Positions 27,274 to 35,215 of a stretch of DNA of 64,000 nucleotides are shown here, piece after piece. Position numbers and translations under genes: made by a program. Position 1 is the first letter of the stretch. Each line of letters begins with the position of its first letter. Origin of the DNA: Polaromonas sp. (GTDB lineage: Bacteria > Pseudomonadota > Gammaproteobacteria > Burkholderiales > Burkholderiaceae_C); assembly GCA_028291985.1 (NCBI GenBank), contig JAQGNE010000053.1, forward strand, positions 41,273 through 105,272, read 5' to 3'. The notes under the pieces are model-generated. The model had not been told where the DNA came from. It ran no database searches and worked only from the letters and a program-made list of their open reading frames with translations.

Positions 27274-27816
27274 ATGCTTCGCTGGCGATATGCGGCCTGC
27301 GGCCTGCTGGCTGCGACTTTGGCTGGCGCGCAGCCGCTGTCGTCGCCCATTGGCGCACCACCGGCTGGCAGCAGCAAGCCGGCAGCGGCAGCGACGTGAG
27401 CACTGGCCGGGCAGGGGCCGGGCTGCATGGCGCCCGTTTCCGCTGCTGGTGCCGCGTTGATGTGGTGCCCTGGTCAGTGCTGACGGCGGTCACGACCAAA
27501 AACGAAAAGAACCGGGTGTTGCCGGCCTTTAACACCGGGCAGCTGGCACTCAACCAGACAGCCCAACGCATCCAGGGCTACATGATGCCGCTGGAGCTTG
27601 GCGAAAGGCAGCGCCATTTGTTGCTCTCGTCGGTGCCGCTGACCTGTGGTTTTGCGTGCCAGGAGGCGCGGAAAGCATGGTCGAGATCAAGACGCGAAAT
27701 CCCGTCAGATATTCGATGGAGCCCCTGGTGGTGGAAGGGCGCTTTCTGGTGCTGAATGATGACGCGTACGGGCTTATTACCGCATGACCGACGCCGCGAG
27801 CATTGAATCCAAATGA
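27274..27816 (+). pseudogene. Frameshifted DUF3299 exported protein
   Basis: The start MLRWRYAACGLLAATLAGAQ is a signal peptide. After a frame change near 27395 it continues as VPWSVLTAVTTKNEKNRVLP, AFNTGQLALNQTAQRIQGYM and LLLSSVPLTC, then shifts again near 27650 to FCVPGGAESMVEIKTRNPVR and VEGRFLVLNDDAYG, and a further missing base near 27775 precedes YRMTDAASIESK. DUF3299 proteins are periplasmic and found in zinc-regulated Zrg-type clusters. At least three frame changes exclude a functional product. Confidence 0.8.
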
Positions 27817-27865
27817 GGCGGCTGTTAGCGAGGAAAGGCAGCAGGTTTGAACGTGTGACGCTTTT

Positions 27866-27945
27866 GCTACGGTATCGATAGCTATAACCCTAGGCAAAAC
27901 CTGGGCTAGAGGGATAAAGCACTTAATTTTCTTGAGAAGTCCAGA
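27866..27945 (+). repeat. Dispersed ATAGC...GGGCT repeat, copy 6
   Basis: ATCGATAGCTATAACCC, then AAACCTGGGCTAGAGGG and AAGCACTTAATTTTC. It aligns well with copy 4. It closes the decayed zinc locus on the right; the rest of 27817-28040 holds nothing recognisable. Confidence 0.7.
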
Positions 27946-28052
27946 TTGACCTGCTGACAGGCCCTCGGGCTGGCCGGTACGCTTGTCTGGCGCCTCACTT
28001 GCCGGTTCACGCTCCCGCCACAAGACGACGGGTCCCGACGTTAAACTCCCGC

Positions 28053-28070
28053 CTGTCACAAAACCGTCGT
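28053..28070 (+). promoter_or_regulatory. Pho-box-like site upstream of the DUF47-pit unit
   Basis: CTGTCACAAAACCGTCGT matches the PhoB box pattern of two CTGTCAT-like heptamers separated by four A/T bases (CTGTCAC-AAAA-CCGTCGT). It lies 33 bases before the start of the DUF47 gene. Phosphate genes downstream make the match meaningful, but no reporter or footprint is available. Confidence 0.5.
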
Positions 28071-28102
28071 GGTCGTCATGCCGGTGTGACTCAGGAGTTG
28101 AC

Positions 28103-28750
28103 ATGCTGTTTGGCAAACTGCTGCCCCGCGACGGTAATTTTTTTGTGATGTTCAACCAGCATGCCGCCCATATTGTGGATGCTGCGCGTGCGTTTTCGAG
28201 CATGGTGGCCAACTACAGCGATGTGGAAAAGCGCCAGGCGTTCAACCGCCAGGTGGATGACGCCGAGCACGCGGCAGACCGCGTCACGCATGAGGTCAAC
28301 CGGGTACTGCACAAAACCTTCATCACCCCGATTGACCGGGAGCAGATCCACAAACTCATCAACACCATGGATGATGTGGCTGATCTGATCCAGGATTCGG
28401 CTGAAACCATGGCGCTGTATGACGTGCGCCACATGACAGACGACATCATTCGCCTGACTGACCTGAGCGTCAAATGCTGTGAAAGACTCAAGGACGCGGT
28501 GGCGCTGATCGAAAAAGTCAGCGATGCCTCGACCGCCGAGGCCGCTTTGAAGACCTGCGAGGAAATCGACCAGCTGGAGTCTGATGCGGACCATGTGATG
28601 CGCTCTGCGATGAGCCGGCTTTTTCGCGAAGAGCCGGATGTACGCGAGGTGATCAAGCTGAAGGCGGTGTATGAGCTGCTGGAAAGGATCACCGACAAAT
28701 GCGAGGACGTGGCCAACCTGATTGAGGGCATCGTCCTCGAGAATTCCTGA
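28103..28750 (+). CDS. DUF47 (PhoU-like) accessory protein of a Pit phosphate transporter
   Basis: 215 residues, all helical, beginning MLFGKLLPRDGNFFVMFNQH. Two PhoU-like metal-binding blocks are visible: HKLINTMDDVADLIQDSAET and ELLERITDKCEDVANLIEGI, each with the E/D-x-x-D pattern. DUF47 proteins are encoded next to Pit transporters and are thought to modulate them from the cytoplasm. It lies ~190 bases before the pit gene on the same strand, with two GC repeats between. TCAGGAG precedes the ATG. Confidence 0.88.
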   Translation: MLFGKLLPRDGNFFVMFNQHAAHIVDAARAFSSMVANYSDVEKRQAFNRQVDDAEHAADRVTHEVNRVLHKTFITPIDREQIHKLINTMDDVADLIQDSAETMALYDVRHMTDDIIRLTDLSVKCCERLKDAVALIEKVSDASTAEAALKTCEEIDQLESDADHVMRSAMSRLFREEPDVREVIKLKAVYELLERITDKCEDVANLIEGIVLENS

Positions 28751-28767
28751 AGAATATGGCCCCCACG

Positions 28768-28925
28768 CTTTTCACTTCCTGTAGTTCGCTGCCCCCCGAG
28801 GGGGCTGGCCTTGCTTGGGGCGGCCCGGCGCTCGCCGCCGTAGCCCCCATGCTGCTCGCTTCGTGTAGTGCGCTGCCCCGTGAGGGGGCGCATTTTTCAT
28901 CGGGGCGGCCCAGCGGAAAAACATC
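28768..28925 (+). repeat. GC palindromic repeats (family B), two tandem copies
   Basis: Two blocks in the DUF47-pit spacer: TTCGCTGCCCCCCGAGGGGG and then GTAGTGCGCTGCCCCGTGAG with GGGGCG, each followed by GGGGCGGCCC. Both would fold as strong RNA hairpins in a DUF47-pit transcript and might modulate the ratio of the two products. Confidence 0.75.
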
Positions 28926-28939
28926 CGGGCAGAATTGAT

Positions 28940-29950
28940 ATGCAAACCGTTCAAACCGCCCTCTGGGTTGTGGTGCTGCTGGTTATTCTGGCCATTGCGT
29001 TCGACTTCATGAACGGCTTTCATGACGCGGCCAATTCCATCGCTACTGTGGTGTCGACCGGGGTTCTCAAGCCAGGACAGGCGGTTGCGTTTGCGGCAAC
29101 CTTCAACCTGCTGGCGCTTTTTGTGTTTCACCTCAGTGTGGCGGCAACGGTAGGCAAGGGTATTGCCCAGCCCGGTGTGGTCGATACCCATGTGGTATTT
29201 GGCGCCTTGATAGGCGCCATCAGCTGGAACTTGTTGACCTGGTACTACGGCATCCCAAGCAGCTCTTCACATGCGCTGATCGGCGGCATCGTCGGTGCGG
29301 TCGTCGCCAAGGCGGGTGTGGGCGCGCTGGTTGCGGGTGGTATCCTGAAAACCGTGGCCTTCATTCTGGTGTCGCCGCTGCTGGGCTTTTTGCTGGGCTC
29401 GCTGATGATGGTGGGCGTTGCCTGGACGTGCCGGCGCGCCACACCGTCTCGGGTGGACCGCTGGTTTCGCCGGCTGCAGCTGGTGTCTGCGGGTGCCTAC
29501 AGCCTGGGCCACGGTGGTAACGATGCGCAAAAAACGATCGGCATCATCTGGATGCTGCTGATTGCGACCGGCTATGCCTCGTCGAGCGATGCGCTTCCAC
29601 CGACCTGGACGATTGTGAGCTGCTATGTGGCGATTGCAGCGGGCACCATGTTCGGGGGCTGGCGCATCGTCAAAACCATGGGCCAAAAGATTACGAAGCT
29701 AAAACCGGTGGGCGGCTTTTGCGCCGAAACGGGCGGTGCGTTGACCCTCTTTCTAGCAACCGCACTGGGCATTCCGGTATCCACCACCCACACCATCACC
29801 GGCGCCATTGTGGGCGTGGGTTCAACTCAGCGGGCCTCGGCCGTACGCTGGGGCGTGGCTGGCAATATCGTCTGGGCCTGGATTTTCACCATTCCAGCAT
29901 CGGCGCTGGTCGCAGCCATCGCTTACTGGATCAGCTTGCTGTTGTTCTGA
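28940..29950 (+). CDS. Low-affinity inorganic phosphate transporter, Pit family
   Basis: 336 residues, about ten TM helices, a metal-phosphate/proton symporter of the inner membrane. The Pit/PiT signature appears in both halves: FDFMNGFHDAANSIATVVST near the start and GGNDAQKTIG in the middle, with PVSTTHTITGAIVGVG near the end. Together with the upstream DUF47 gene it forms a phosphate uptake pair. The start follows the GC repeats; a longer in-frame extension through the repeat is not credible. Confidence 0.92.
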   Translation: MQTVQTALWVVVLLVILAIAFDFMNGFHDAANSIATVVSTGVLKPGQAVAFAATFNLLALFVFHLSVAATVGKGIAQPGVVDTHVVFGALIGAISWNLLTWYYGIPSSSSHALIGGIVGAVVAKAGVGALVAGGILKTVAFILVSPLLGFLLGSLMMVGVAWTCRRATPSRVDRWFRRLQLVSAGAYSLGHGGNDAQKTIGIIWMLLIATGYASSSDALPPTWTIVSCYVAIAAGTMFGGWRIVKTMGQKITKLKPVGGFCAETGGALTLFLATALGIPVSTTHTITGAIVGVGSTQRASAVRWGVAGNIVWAWIFTIPASALVAAIAYWISLLLF

Positions 29951-29983
29951 TCCCCTGACTGACAAGCGATTTCTTCCCGCCGT

Positions 29984-30180
29984 TTTGCACGGCGCAAACC
30001 TCCGAGCCGCTTCGCCGTTTCGGCGGGCCACAGCCGCAGCGGCCCCTAAGGGGCGGGTCGAACAAAGTGAACCACCGTAAAGGATTTTTTCCAAGCGGGG
30101 GCCGTGGGACCGGCTTCGCCGGACCACAGGCGCAGCGGCCCCTCGGGGGAAGGGAGCTACACGACGTGAACGAGCGTGGG
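29984..30180. repeat. GC palindromic repeats (family B) between pit and the TM2-type gene
   Basis: Several palindromic blocks: GCGGCCCCTAAGGGGCGGG, GACCGGCTTCGCCGG, GCGGCCCCTCGGGGG. The two neighbouring genes converge here, so the hairpins could terminate transcription from either side. Nothing else is seen in 29951-30185. Confidence 0.7.
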
Positions 30181-30185
30181 CCCTA

Positions 30186-30644
30186 TCACTGACTGATCTT
30201 CCGCGCCTCTTCCACCTGGTATTCAAAATAGCGCTGAAAGCTGAAGGCGATGCTGGACATCAGCGCGACAGAGCCAAACAGCAGCGCAAAAACAATCGCA
30301 CCGATCGTGAGCCAGTTGGTATTGCCTGCAGGAGTGCCGGGAGACGCCTGGTTGAACCGGGTGTTCCACTTTTCGGTGTCCATCAGCCCGTAGTAGATGG
30401 CGGCTATAGCAGCAGCCGCCAGCGTGAAGCCAAGTAACGGTACCAGCAGCCAGGCAAGCTGATCGTCCTGCCCATACTGCCGTACCCGCTCCACGCCCAG
30501 CCAGCCAACAGCAGCAACGACCGGATGTGCCCAAGCCCACATGTCCTTGATGCCATAGAGGTAAAGCCGGTGCAGGCCGAGTTGGCCGCCAACGAGTGCA
30601 AGCCAGGCGGCGGCAGTTTTATTCTTGGGTTTGGGTGCTGACAT
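30186..30644 (-). CDS. TM2-like membrane protein of unknown function
   Basis: 152 residues. The N-terminal KNKTAAAWLALVGGQLGLHR and LYLYGIKDMWAW resemble TM2-domain proteins, followed by two or three more TM helices (WLLVPLLGFTLAAAAIAAIY and GAIVFALLFGSVALMSSIAF). No catalytic motif is visible. The start MSAPKPKNKTAA is preferred to a longer frame with an unusual Arg/His-rich lead. It converges on pit and is divergent from rpsP. Confidence 0.7.
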   Translation of the reverse strand: MSAPKPKNKTAAAWLALVGGQLGLHRLYLYGIKDMWAWAHPVVAAVGWLGVERVRQYGQDDQLAWLLVPLLGFTLAAAAIAAIYYGLMDTEKWNTRFNQASPGTPAGNTNWLTIGAIVFALLFGSVALMSSIAFSFQRYFEYQVEEARKISQ

Positions 30645-30823
30645 CCACCGATTATCAGCGGACGCTGTGACATGATGTCGATGCTCGGGCCTCAGCTGTA
30701 GCCTGGGCTTGGTGCCTTGACGTTCTGGCAAAACCTGGCCTGCACTTGCGTTACCGGCAACAATGAGCAGCGATGCGCCCTACCTCAGATGCCTGAAGAG
30801 CTGGTCGGCGTGTCGAGCCGGGC

Positions 30824-30829
30824 TATAAT
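30824..30829 (+). promoter_or_regulatory. Promoter -10 of the rpsP operon
   Basis: A perfect TATAAT in GGGCTATAATCGC lies about 135 bases before rpsP, with no good -35 match. The same GGCTATAATC string recurs before rplS. The resulting leader of ~130 bases (to 30964) is G/C-mixed with no recognised riboswitch. Confidence 0.6.
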
Positions 30830-30964
30830 CGCAGGCTTTGCAGGATTTCGCTGACCGGGTGAGATACGTCTATTGGCGGCGTCGGACCCAATCACTGCAG
30901 GAAACTCTGGGATGCAAGCGGCTTTTTGTCTTTGCCCGCACATCCCGCCACCCAAGGATCAATC

Positions 30965-31225
30965 ATGGTCGTCATCCGACTTGCACGCGGCGGTTCCAAG
31001 CACCGTCCTTTTTTCAATATTGTTGTGGCTGACAAGCGCGTTCGTCGCGATGGCCGTTTCATCGAGCGCATCGGGTTTTACAACCCTATCGCCAAGGGCG
31101 GCGAAGAAGGCCTGCGCATCATGCAGGACCGCCTGACCCACTGGATCAGCGTTGGCGCTCAGCCGTCGCCGACGGTGGACCGTCTGGTCAAGCAGGGTGC
31201 CAAGGCTGCTCCTGCTGTTGCCTGA
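30965..31225 (+). CDS. rpsP: 30S ribosomal protein S16
   Basis: 86 residues, beginning [20 protein letters not shown] and with [13 protein letters not shown], the conserved S16 core. It binds 16S rRNA in the 30S body. It opens the classical rpsP-rimM-trmD-rplS operon. Confidence 0.98.
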   Translation: MVVIRLARGGSKHRPFFNIVVADKRVRRDGRFIERIGFYNPIAKGGEEGLRIMQDRLTHWISVGAQPSPTVDRLVKQGAKAAPAVA

Positions 31226-31249
31226 TTTAAAAACGCTTTCAAAGCTTCA

Positions 31250-31858
31250 ATGCCGCCCACCACTCAGCCGGGTGTAGGTTTGACACCGTCAAGACTGCCC
31301 GACGACGCTGTTGAAGTGGGCCGCATCCTCGATGCCTGGGGGGTCAAGGGATGGCTGAAAATACTGCCCCATAGTTCTGATCCCGAGGCGCTTTTTGGCG
31401 CCAAAACCTGGTTCCTGCAGGCGCCAGACGCAAAATTTCGTCCGGGGTTCAGCGCTTTCTCGGGCACTGTTTCCGTCAGCATTGACGAAGCGAAAAACCA
31501 TTCCGACTCCGTCGTGGCCAGGTTTGATGGACTTGATGATCGAACCGCTGCCGAGGCGTTGCGCGGCGCGCGTATCTTCTTGCCGCGCAGCAGCTTTCCG
31601 GCTGCCAGCAAGGATGAGTATTACTGGGTCGATCTCATCGGCCTGAATGTCGTGAACCGGGAGGGGCTGGCCCTGGGTTGTGTTCGCGATCTCATGACGA
31701 CCGGGCCTCATGCAGTACTTTGCGTCGAATACACCGAGCAGCCTGCAGAAGGTCAGGCGGTAGTTGCGGAACGCATGATCCCTTTTGTGTCGGCGTACGT
31801 TGATACCGTGGACATTGCGGGCAAATGCATCACGGTCGACTGGCAAGCTGACTACTGA
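31250..31858 (+). CDS. rimM: Ribosome maturation factor RimM
   Basis: 202 residues, needed for late 30S assembly around 16S helix 33 and S19. The N-terminal RimM domain begins VEVGRILDAWGVKGWLKILP, and the C-terminal PRC barrel contains YYWVDLIGLNVVNREGLALG and ERMIPFVSAYVDTVD. It starts 24 bases after rpsP. Confidence 0.96.
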   Translation: MPPTTQPGVGLTPSRLPDDAVEVGRILDAWGVKGWLKILPHSSDPEALFGAKTWFLQAPDAKFRPGFSAFSGTVSVSIDEAKNHSDSVVARFDGLDDRTAAEALRGARIFLPRSSFPAASKDEYYWVDLIGLNVVNREGLALGCVRDLMTTGPHAVLCVEYTEQPAEGQAVVAERMIPFVSAYVDTVDIAGKCITVDWQADY

Positions 31859-31933
31859 ATGATCTGGTCAGCTGGCTTTCCTAAGCGCTGAACAGTAGTC
31901 AAATCAGTGGAACCACCGGCGCAAAATCGCTCT

Positions 31934-32713
31934 ATGCGTTTTGATGTCATTACACTTTTCCCCGAGCTTTTTTCGCCATTCCTGACCAGTGGCGTGACCC
32001 GTCGCGCCTTTGGACAAGGTTTGGTCAAGGTAAAACTATGGAATCCGCGTGACTATGCGGATGGCAGCTACCGGCGGGTCGATGACCGGCCCTTTGGCGG
32101 TGGACCCGGCATGGTGATGATGGCCGAACCGCTGGCACGGTGTCTTGAAGCGATTCGTGCGGACCGTCAGGATGCCGACGCCGATCGCGCTCCAGCTGTT
32201 CTTTTTTCGCCAATAGGGCAGCCGCTGAACCATGCAGCCGTGGAGCACTGGTCGTCCAGCAGCGGAGCGGTTTTGATCTGTGGGCGCTATGAAGGCCTGG
32301 ATCAGCGTTTCATCGACACCTTTGTCGACTATCAGATCAGTCTTGGCGACTTTGTTCTGTCCGGTGGCGAAATTCCCGCCATGGCGCTTCTTGATGCTGT
32401 GGCGCGTCTGCAACCTGGCGTGCTGAATGATGAAGGCAGCCATCAGATGGACAGTTTCAACCTGGCGCTGGACGGCCTGCTGGATTGCCCCCACTACACC
32501 CGGCCTGAAAACTGGCGTGGCCTGGCGACGCCCCAAGAATTGCTGTCGGGCAACCACGCGAGCATTGAGCGGTGGCGGCGCGAGAAGCGTCTGGCCTTGA
32601 CATTGGCCCAGCGCCCCGAATTGCTGGAGCAGGCTGACTTGCAGGGAAAACTGGCAGAAAAAGACAAGGCTTGTCTGGCTTCTTTGGCGTCAAACGTCAG
32701 AGCGAAGCGCTGA
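31934..32713 (+). CDS. trmD: tRNA (guanine-N1-)-methyltransferase
   Basis: 259 residues. Methylates G37 of tRNAs that read CNN codons, preventing frameshifting. The SPOUT trefoil knot is evident: LICGRYEGLDQRFIDTFVDY and SLGDFVLSGGEIPAMALLDA, with RVDDRPFGGGPGMVMM upstream. The start MRFDVITLFPELF is the family start; nine residues of upstream frame are not conserved-looking. Confidence 0.97.
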   Translation: MRFDVITLFPELFSPFLTSGVTRRAFGQGLVKVKLWNPRDYADGSYRRVDDRPFGGGPGMVMMAEPLARCLEAIRADRQDADADRAPAVLFSPIGQPLNHAAVEHWSSSSGAVLICGRYEGLDQRFIDTFVDYQISLGDFVLSGGEIPAMALLDAVARLQPGVLNDEGSHQMDSFNLALDGLLDCPHYTRPENWRGLATPQELLSGNHASIERWRREKRLALTLAQRPELLEQADLQGKLAEKDKACLASLASNVRAKR

Positions 32714-32718
32714 ATGGC

Positions 32719-32724
32719 TATAAT
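32719..32724 (+). promoter_or_regulatory. Internal promoter -10 before rplS
   Basis: TATAAT begins 6 bases after the trmD stop in GGCTATAATC, the same string as the rpsP promoter. It would give rplS its own transcript with a ~115-base leader (to 32844). Confidence 0.5.
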
Positions 32725-32844
32725 CAAGGGCTTTTCGGTCCTCTGGCGGCCACTGCAACCGTACTGCCTTCAACACAGGCTGGCGGAATTGCGGTCTTTA
32801 GCGTAGCGCGCGAATGAACGAAAAATAAAGTGAGCGAGTTATCC

Positions 32845-33210
32845 ATGAACCTGATCGAAACACTTGAGCAAGAAGAAATTGCTCGCCTGAACAAGACAAT
32901 TCCAGTTTACGCACCCGGCGATACCGTCATCGTGAGCGTGAACGTGGTTGAGGGCACGCGCAAGCGTATGCAGGCTTTTGAAGGCGTTGTCATTGCCAAG
33001 CGCAATCGCGGCCTGAATTCCAGCTTTATCGTGCGCAAGATCTCCAATGGCGAGGGCGTTGAGCGTACCTTCCAGGTCTACAGCCCGTTGATCGCAAAGA
33101 TCGAAGTCAAGCGCCGCGGTGATGTACGCCGCGCCAAGCTCTACTACCTGCGTGAACGCAGCGGAAAGTCTGCACGTATCAAGGAAAAACTGGGTGCCAA
33201 GGCAGCCTGA
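32845..33210 (+). CDS. rplS: 50S ribosomal protein L19
   Basis: 121 residues. The start [17 protein letters not shown], then [20 protein letters not shown] and [20 protein letters not shown], are typical L19, which lies at the 30S-50S interface. The ATG at 32845 is preferred over a GTG five codons upstream. A strong terminator follows. Confidence 0.98.
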   Translation: MNLIETLEQEEIARLNKTIPVYAPGDTVIVSVNVVEGTRKRMQAFEGVVIAKRNRGLNSSFIVRKISNGEGVERTFQVYSPLIAKIEVKRRGDVRRAKLYYLRERSGKSARIKEKLGAKAA

Positions 33211-33232
33211 TTGCTGGCCTGAAAACCTGTCT

Positions 33233-33263
33233 GAAAGCCGCTCTTTTGGGCGGCTTTTTTACG
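33233..33263 (+). terminator. Rho-independent terminator of the rpsP-rplS operon
   Basis: Stem AAAGCCGC / GCGGCTTT with loop TCTTTTGG, followed by a run of six T, about 25 bases after the rplS stop. Confidence 0.9.
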
Positions 33264-33309
33264 TCTGTCCGATGTAGTTTGGTGCGGGCCAGGATGTAAG
33301 GAGACAACC

Positions 33310-34017
33310 ATGACTGTTCATAAGCCGTTGCCGGTTTTTGACCCGCGCACCGTTCCGGTCGCCGGAATCGATGACCATCTCGAAAGCGTTTCACCGGAAT
33401 GTTTGACGCCGGCGTCGTTGCGTGCACGTTTTGCCGCGCCACCTGCATGGACGCCTGAGCACAGCGTCGAAAAGAAATTCGGCGACCGGCATCCGGCGCT
33501 GGCAGCCGTGCTGATTCCGCTGGTCATGCGGCAAGAGCTGACCTTGCTGCTGACCCAACGCACGGCAAATCTGTCCACGCACTCCGGCCAGATTGCATTT
33601 CCGGGCGGGCGCACCGACGATTCGGATCGTGATGCAGTCGATACTGCCCTGCGCGAGGCTTATGAAGAAGTCGGCGTGCCGCAAGACCGTGTCGAGGTTC
33701 TGGGCAAGCTGCCTACTTATGTCACCGGTACGGCCTATATTGTCACGCCGGTGGTGGCATTGGTCATGCCGGGGTTCGAGCTCCGTCCCAATCCTGACGA
33801 AGTGGCAGACGTGTTTGAAGTGCCCCTCAGCTACCTGATGAATCCCGCCAACCACAGGCGGCATCAGGTCGAGTTCGATGGCGTTACCCGTGAGTGGCTA
33901 TCGATGCCTTATACCGAGCCGGTGGTCAATCTGTCAGGCGTCGACACGCAGGAGCGCTACATCTGGGGAGCCACAGCCGGCATGCTACGCAATCTCTACC
34001 GATTTTTGATGGCTTGA
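33310..34017 (+). CDS. NUDIX hydrolase, CoA-pyrophosphatase type
   Basis: 235 residues with a NUDIX box starting IAFPGGRTDDSDRDAV and ending ALREAYEEVGV; the preceding LTLLLTQRTANLSTHSGQIA is the extension typical of CoA pyrophosphatases (the UPF0035 signature). It likely splits CoA or related dinucleotides into 3',5'-ADP and phosphopantetheine. AAGGAG precedes the ATG at 5-6 bases. It stands alone after the ribosomal operon terminator. Confidence 0.88.
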   Translation: MTVHKPLPVFDPRTVPVAGIDDHLESVSPECLTPASLRARFAAPPAWTPEHSVEKKFGDRHPALAAVLIPLVMRQELTLLLTQRTANLSTHSGQIAFPGGRTDDSDRDAVDTALREAYEEVGVPQDRVEVLGKLPTYVTGTAYIVTPVVALVMPGFELRPNPDEVADVFEVPLSYLMNPANHRRHQVEFDGVTREWLSMPYTEPVVNLSGVDTQERYIWGATAGMLRNLYRFLMA

Positions 34018-34143
34018 GGCGGATCGTACGGACATCCGGTACGTCCACAAGAATCGTGATGCCGCTATGAGATGGCGTTGCACACCTGCCTTCCGAAAGC
34101 TGTGCAATGAATTTCGCACCCTGTCCCCCCGTTATGATTTGGC

Positions 34144-35181
34144 ATGAGTTTCATCGCCGTTTTGTTTGCACTTGTGATTGAGCAGGCACGTCCTTTGGCG
34201 CGTGGTAACTGGATTCATGCGAGCTTCCGCGGCCTGGCACGCTGGGCCAGTCGCAGCATGGATGCAGGCAAACCACATCACGGCTGGATCACCTGGCTGG
34301 TGGCGGTGGTTTTGCCAGCGCTGGTCACGCTCGCCGTGCATTGGCTGCTGTGGAACGTCAACATATTGCTCGCTTTTCTGTGGAGCGTTGCAGTGCTGTA
34401 TGTGACGCTGGGCTTTCGTCAATTCAGCCATTACTTCACGGACATCCGTGATTCGCTGGAGCAAGGCGATGAGGCTGCCGCACGGAGCCTTCTGGCGCAG
34501 TGGCAGCAGGTCGACGCCAGCGAGATCCCTCGCAGCGAGATCGTGCGCCATGTGATCGAGCATTCCGTGCTGGCGGCCCACCGCCATGTGTTTGGCGTAC
34601 TGTGCTGGTTTTCGGTGCTTGCGGCGCTGGGTATGGGGCCTGCGGGTGCGGTGCTGTATCGCCTGAGCGAGTTCGTTGCCCGCTACTGGGTTTACAAAAG
34701 CAAGGTGCCGGCGGCCGGTGAGGGCGCCAGTCCTGCGCTGCAGCGGGTTGCGGTTGGTGCCTGGGGTGCGATCGACTATGTTCCCGCACGATTGACCTCA
34801 CTCGGATTTGCAGTTGTCGGCAGCTTTGAAGATGCGATCGATGCCTGGCGCAGCTACAGCCTTCGGGTGCCACTGGGCGCCCCGGCGCTGCAGCATGCGC
34901 GCAACGACGGCGTCATCCTGGCGGCCACCTCCGGTGCGGTGAATGTGCGCCTGGGCGGCGAAGCGCTCAAGCCGGCGGTTTTTGCCGGCCCTGCTCATCA
35001 AGTAGTCCCCGGTATCGCAAACGGGGAAGCTGTCGATGACATGCCTGCACTGCAGGAACCTTTAGCCGGAAGGCAACCCGAAATCGCGCACTTGCGCAGC
35101 ATCGTGGGGCTGGTGTGGCGTTCCGTGGTCTTGTGGATGGTGCTGCTGGCATTGTTGACGCTGGCTCGCCTGTTGGGCTAG
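34144..35181 (+). CDS. CobD/CbiB-family membrane protein
   Basis: 345 residues with four to five TM helices. The start MSFIAVLFALVIEQARPLAR and the middle EHSVLAAHRHVFGVLCWFSV, GPAGAVLYRLSEFVARYW follow the CbiB pattern. True CbiB/CobD makes adenosylcobinamide from cobyrate and aminopropanol. Betaproteobacterial members beside rsgA are more divergent and no other cobalamin gene is near, so a different amidation-type role is possible. Confidence 0.75.
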   Translation: MSFIAVLFALVIEQARPLARGNWIHASFRGLARWASRSMDAGKPHHGWITWLVAVVLPALVTLAVHWLLWNVNILLAFLWSVAVLYVTLGFRQFSHYFTDIRDSLEQGDEAAARSLLAQWQQVDASEIPRSEIVRHVIEHSVLAAHRHVFGVLCWFSVLAALGMGPAGAVLYRLSEFVARYWVYKSKVPAAGEGASPALQRVAVGAWGAIDYVPARLTSLGFAVVGSFEDAIDAWRSYSLRVPLGAPALQHARNDGVILAATSGAVNVRLGGEALKPAVFAGPAHQVVPGIANGEAVDDMPALQEPLAGRQPEIAHLRSIVGLVWRSVVLWMVLLALLTLARLLG

Positions 35182-35215
35182 ACGCTTTGAGTGCGGCAAT
35201 TTCGGCGCTGATCGT

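Noticed and set aside
24586..27816. Treating the zinc locus frameshifts as sequencing errors and annotating intact genes
   Set aside because: There are also large deletions (no znuB, missing Walker B, missing permease N-terminus) that base errors cannot explain, and the flanking genes are clean.
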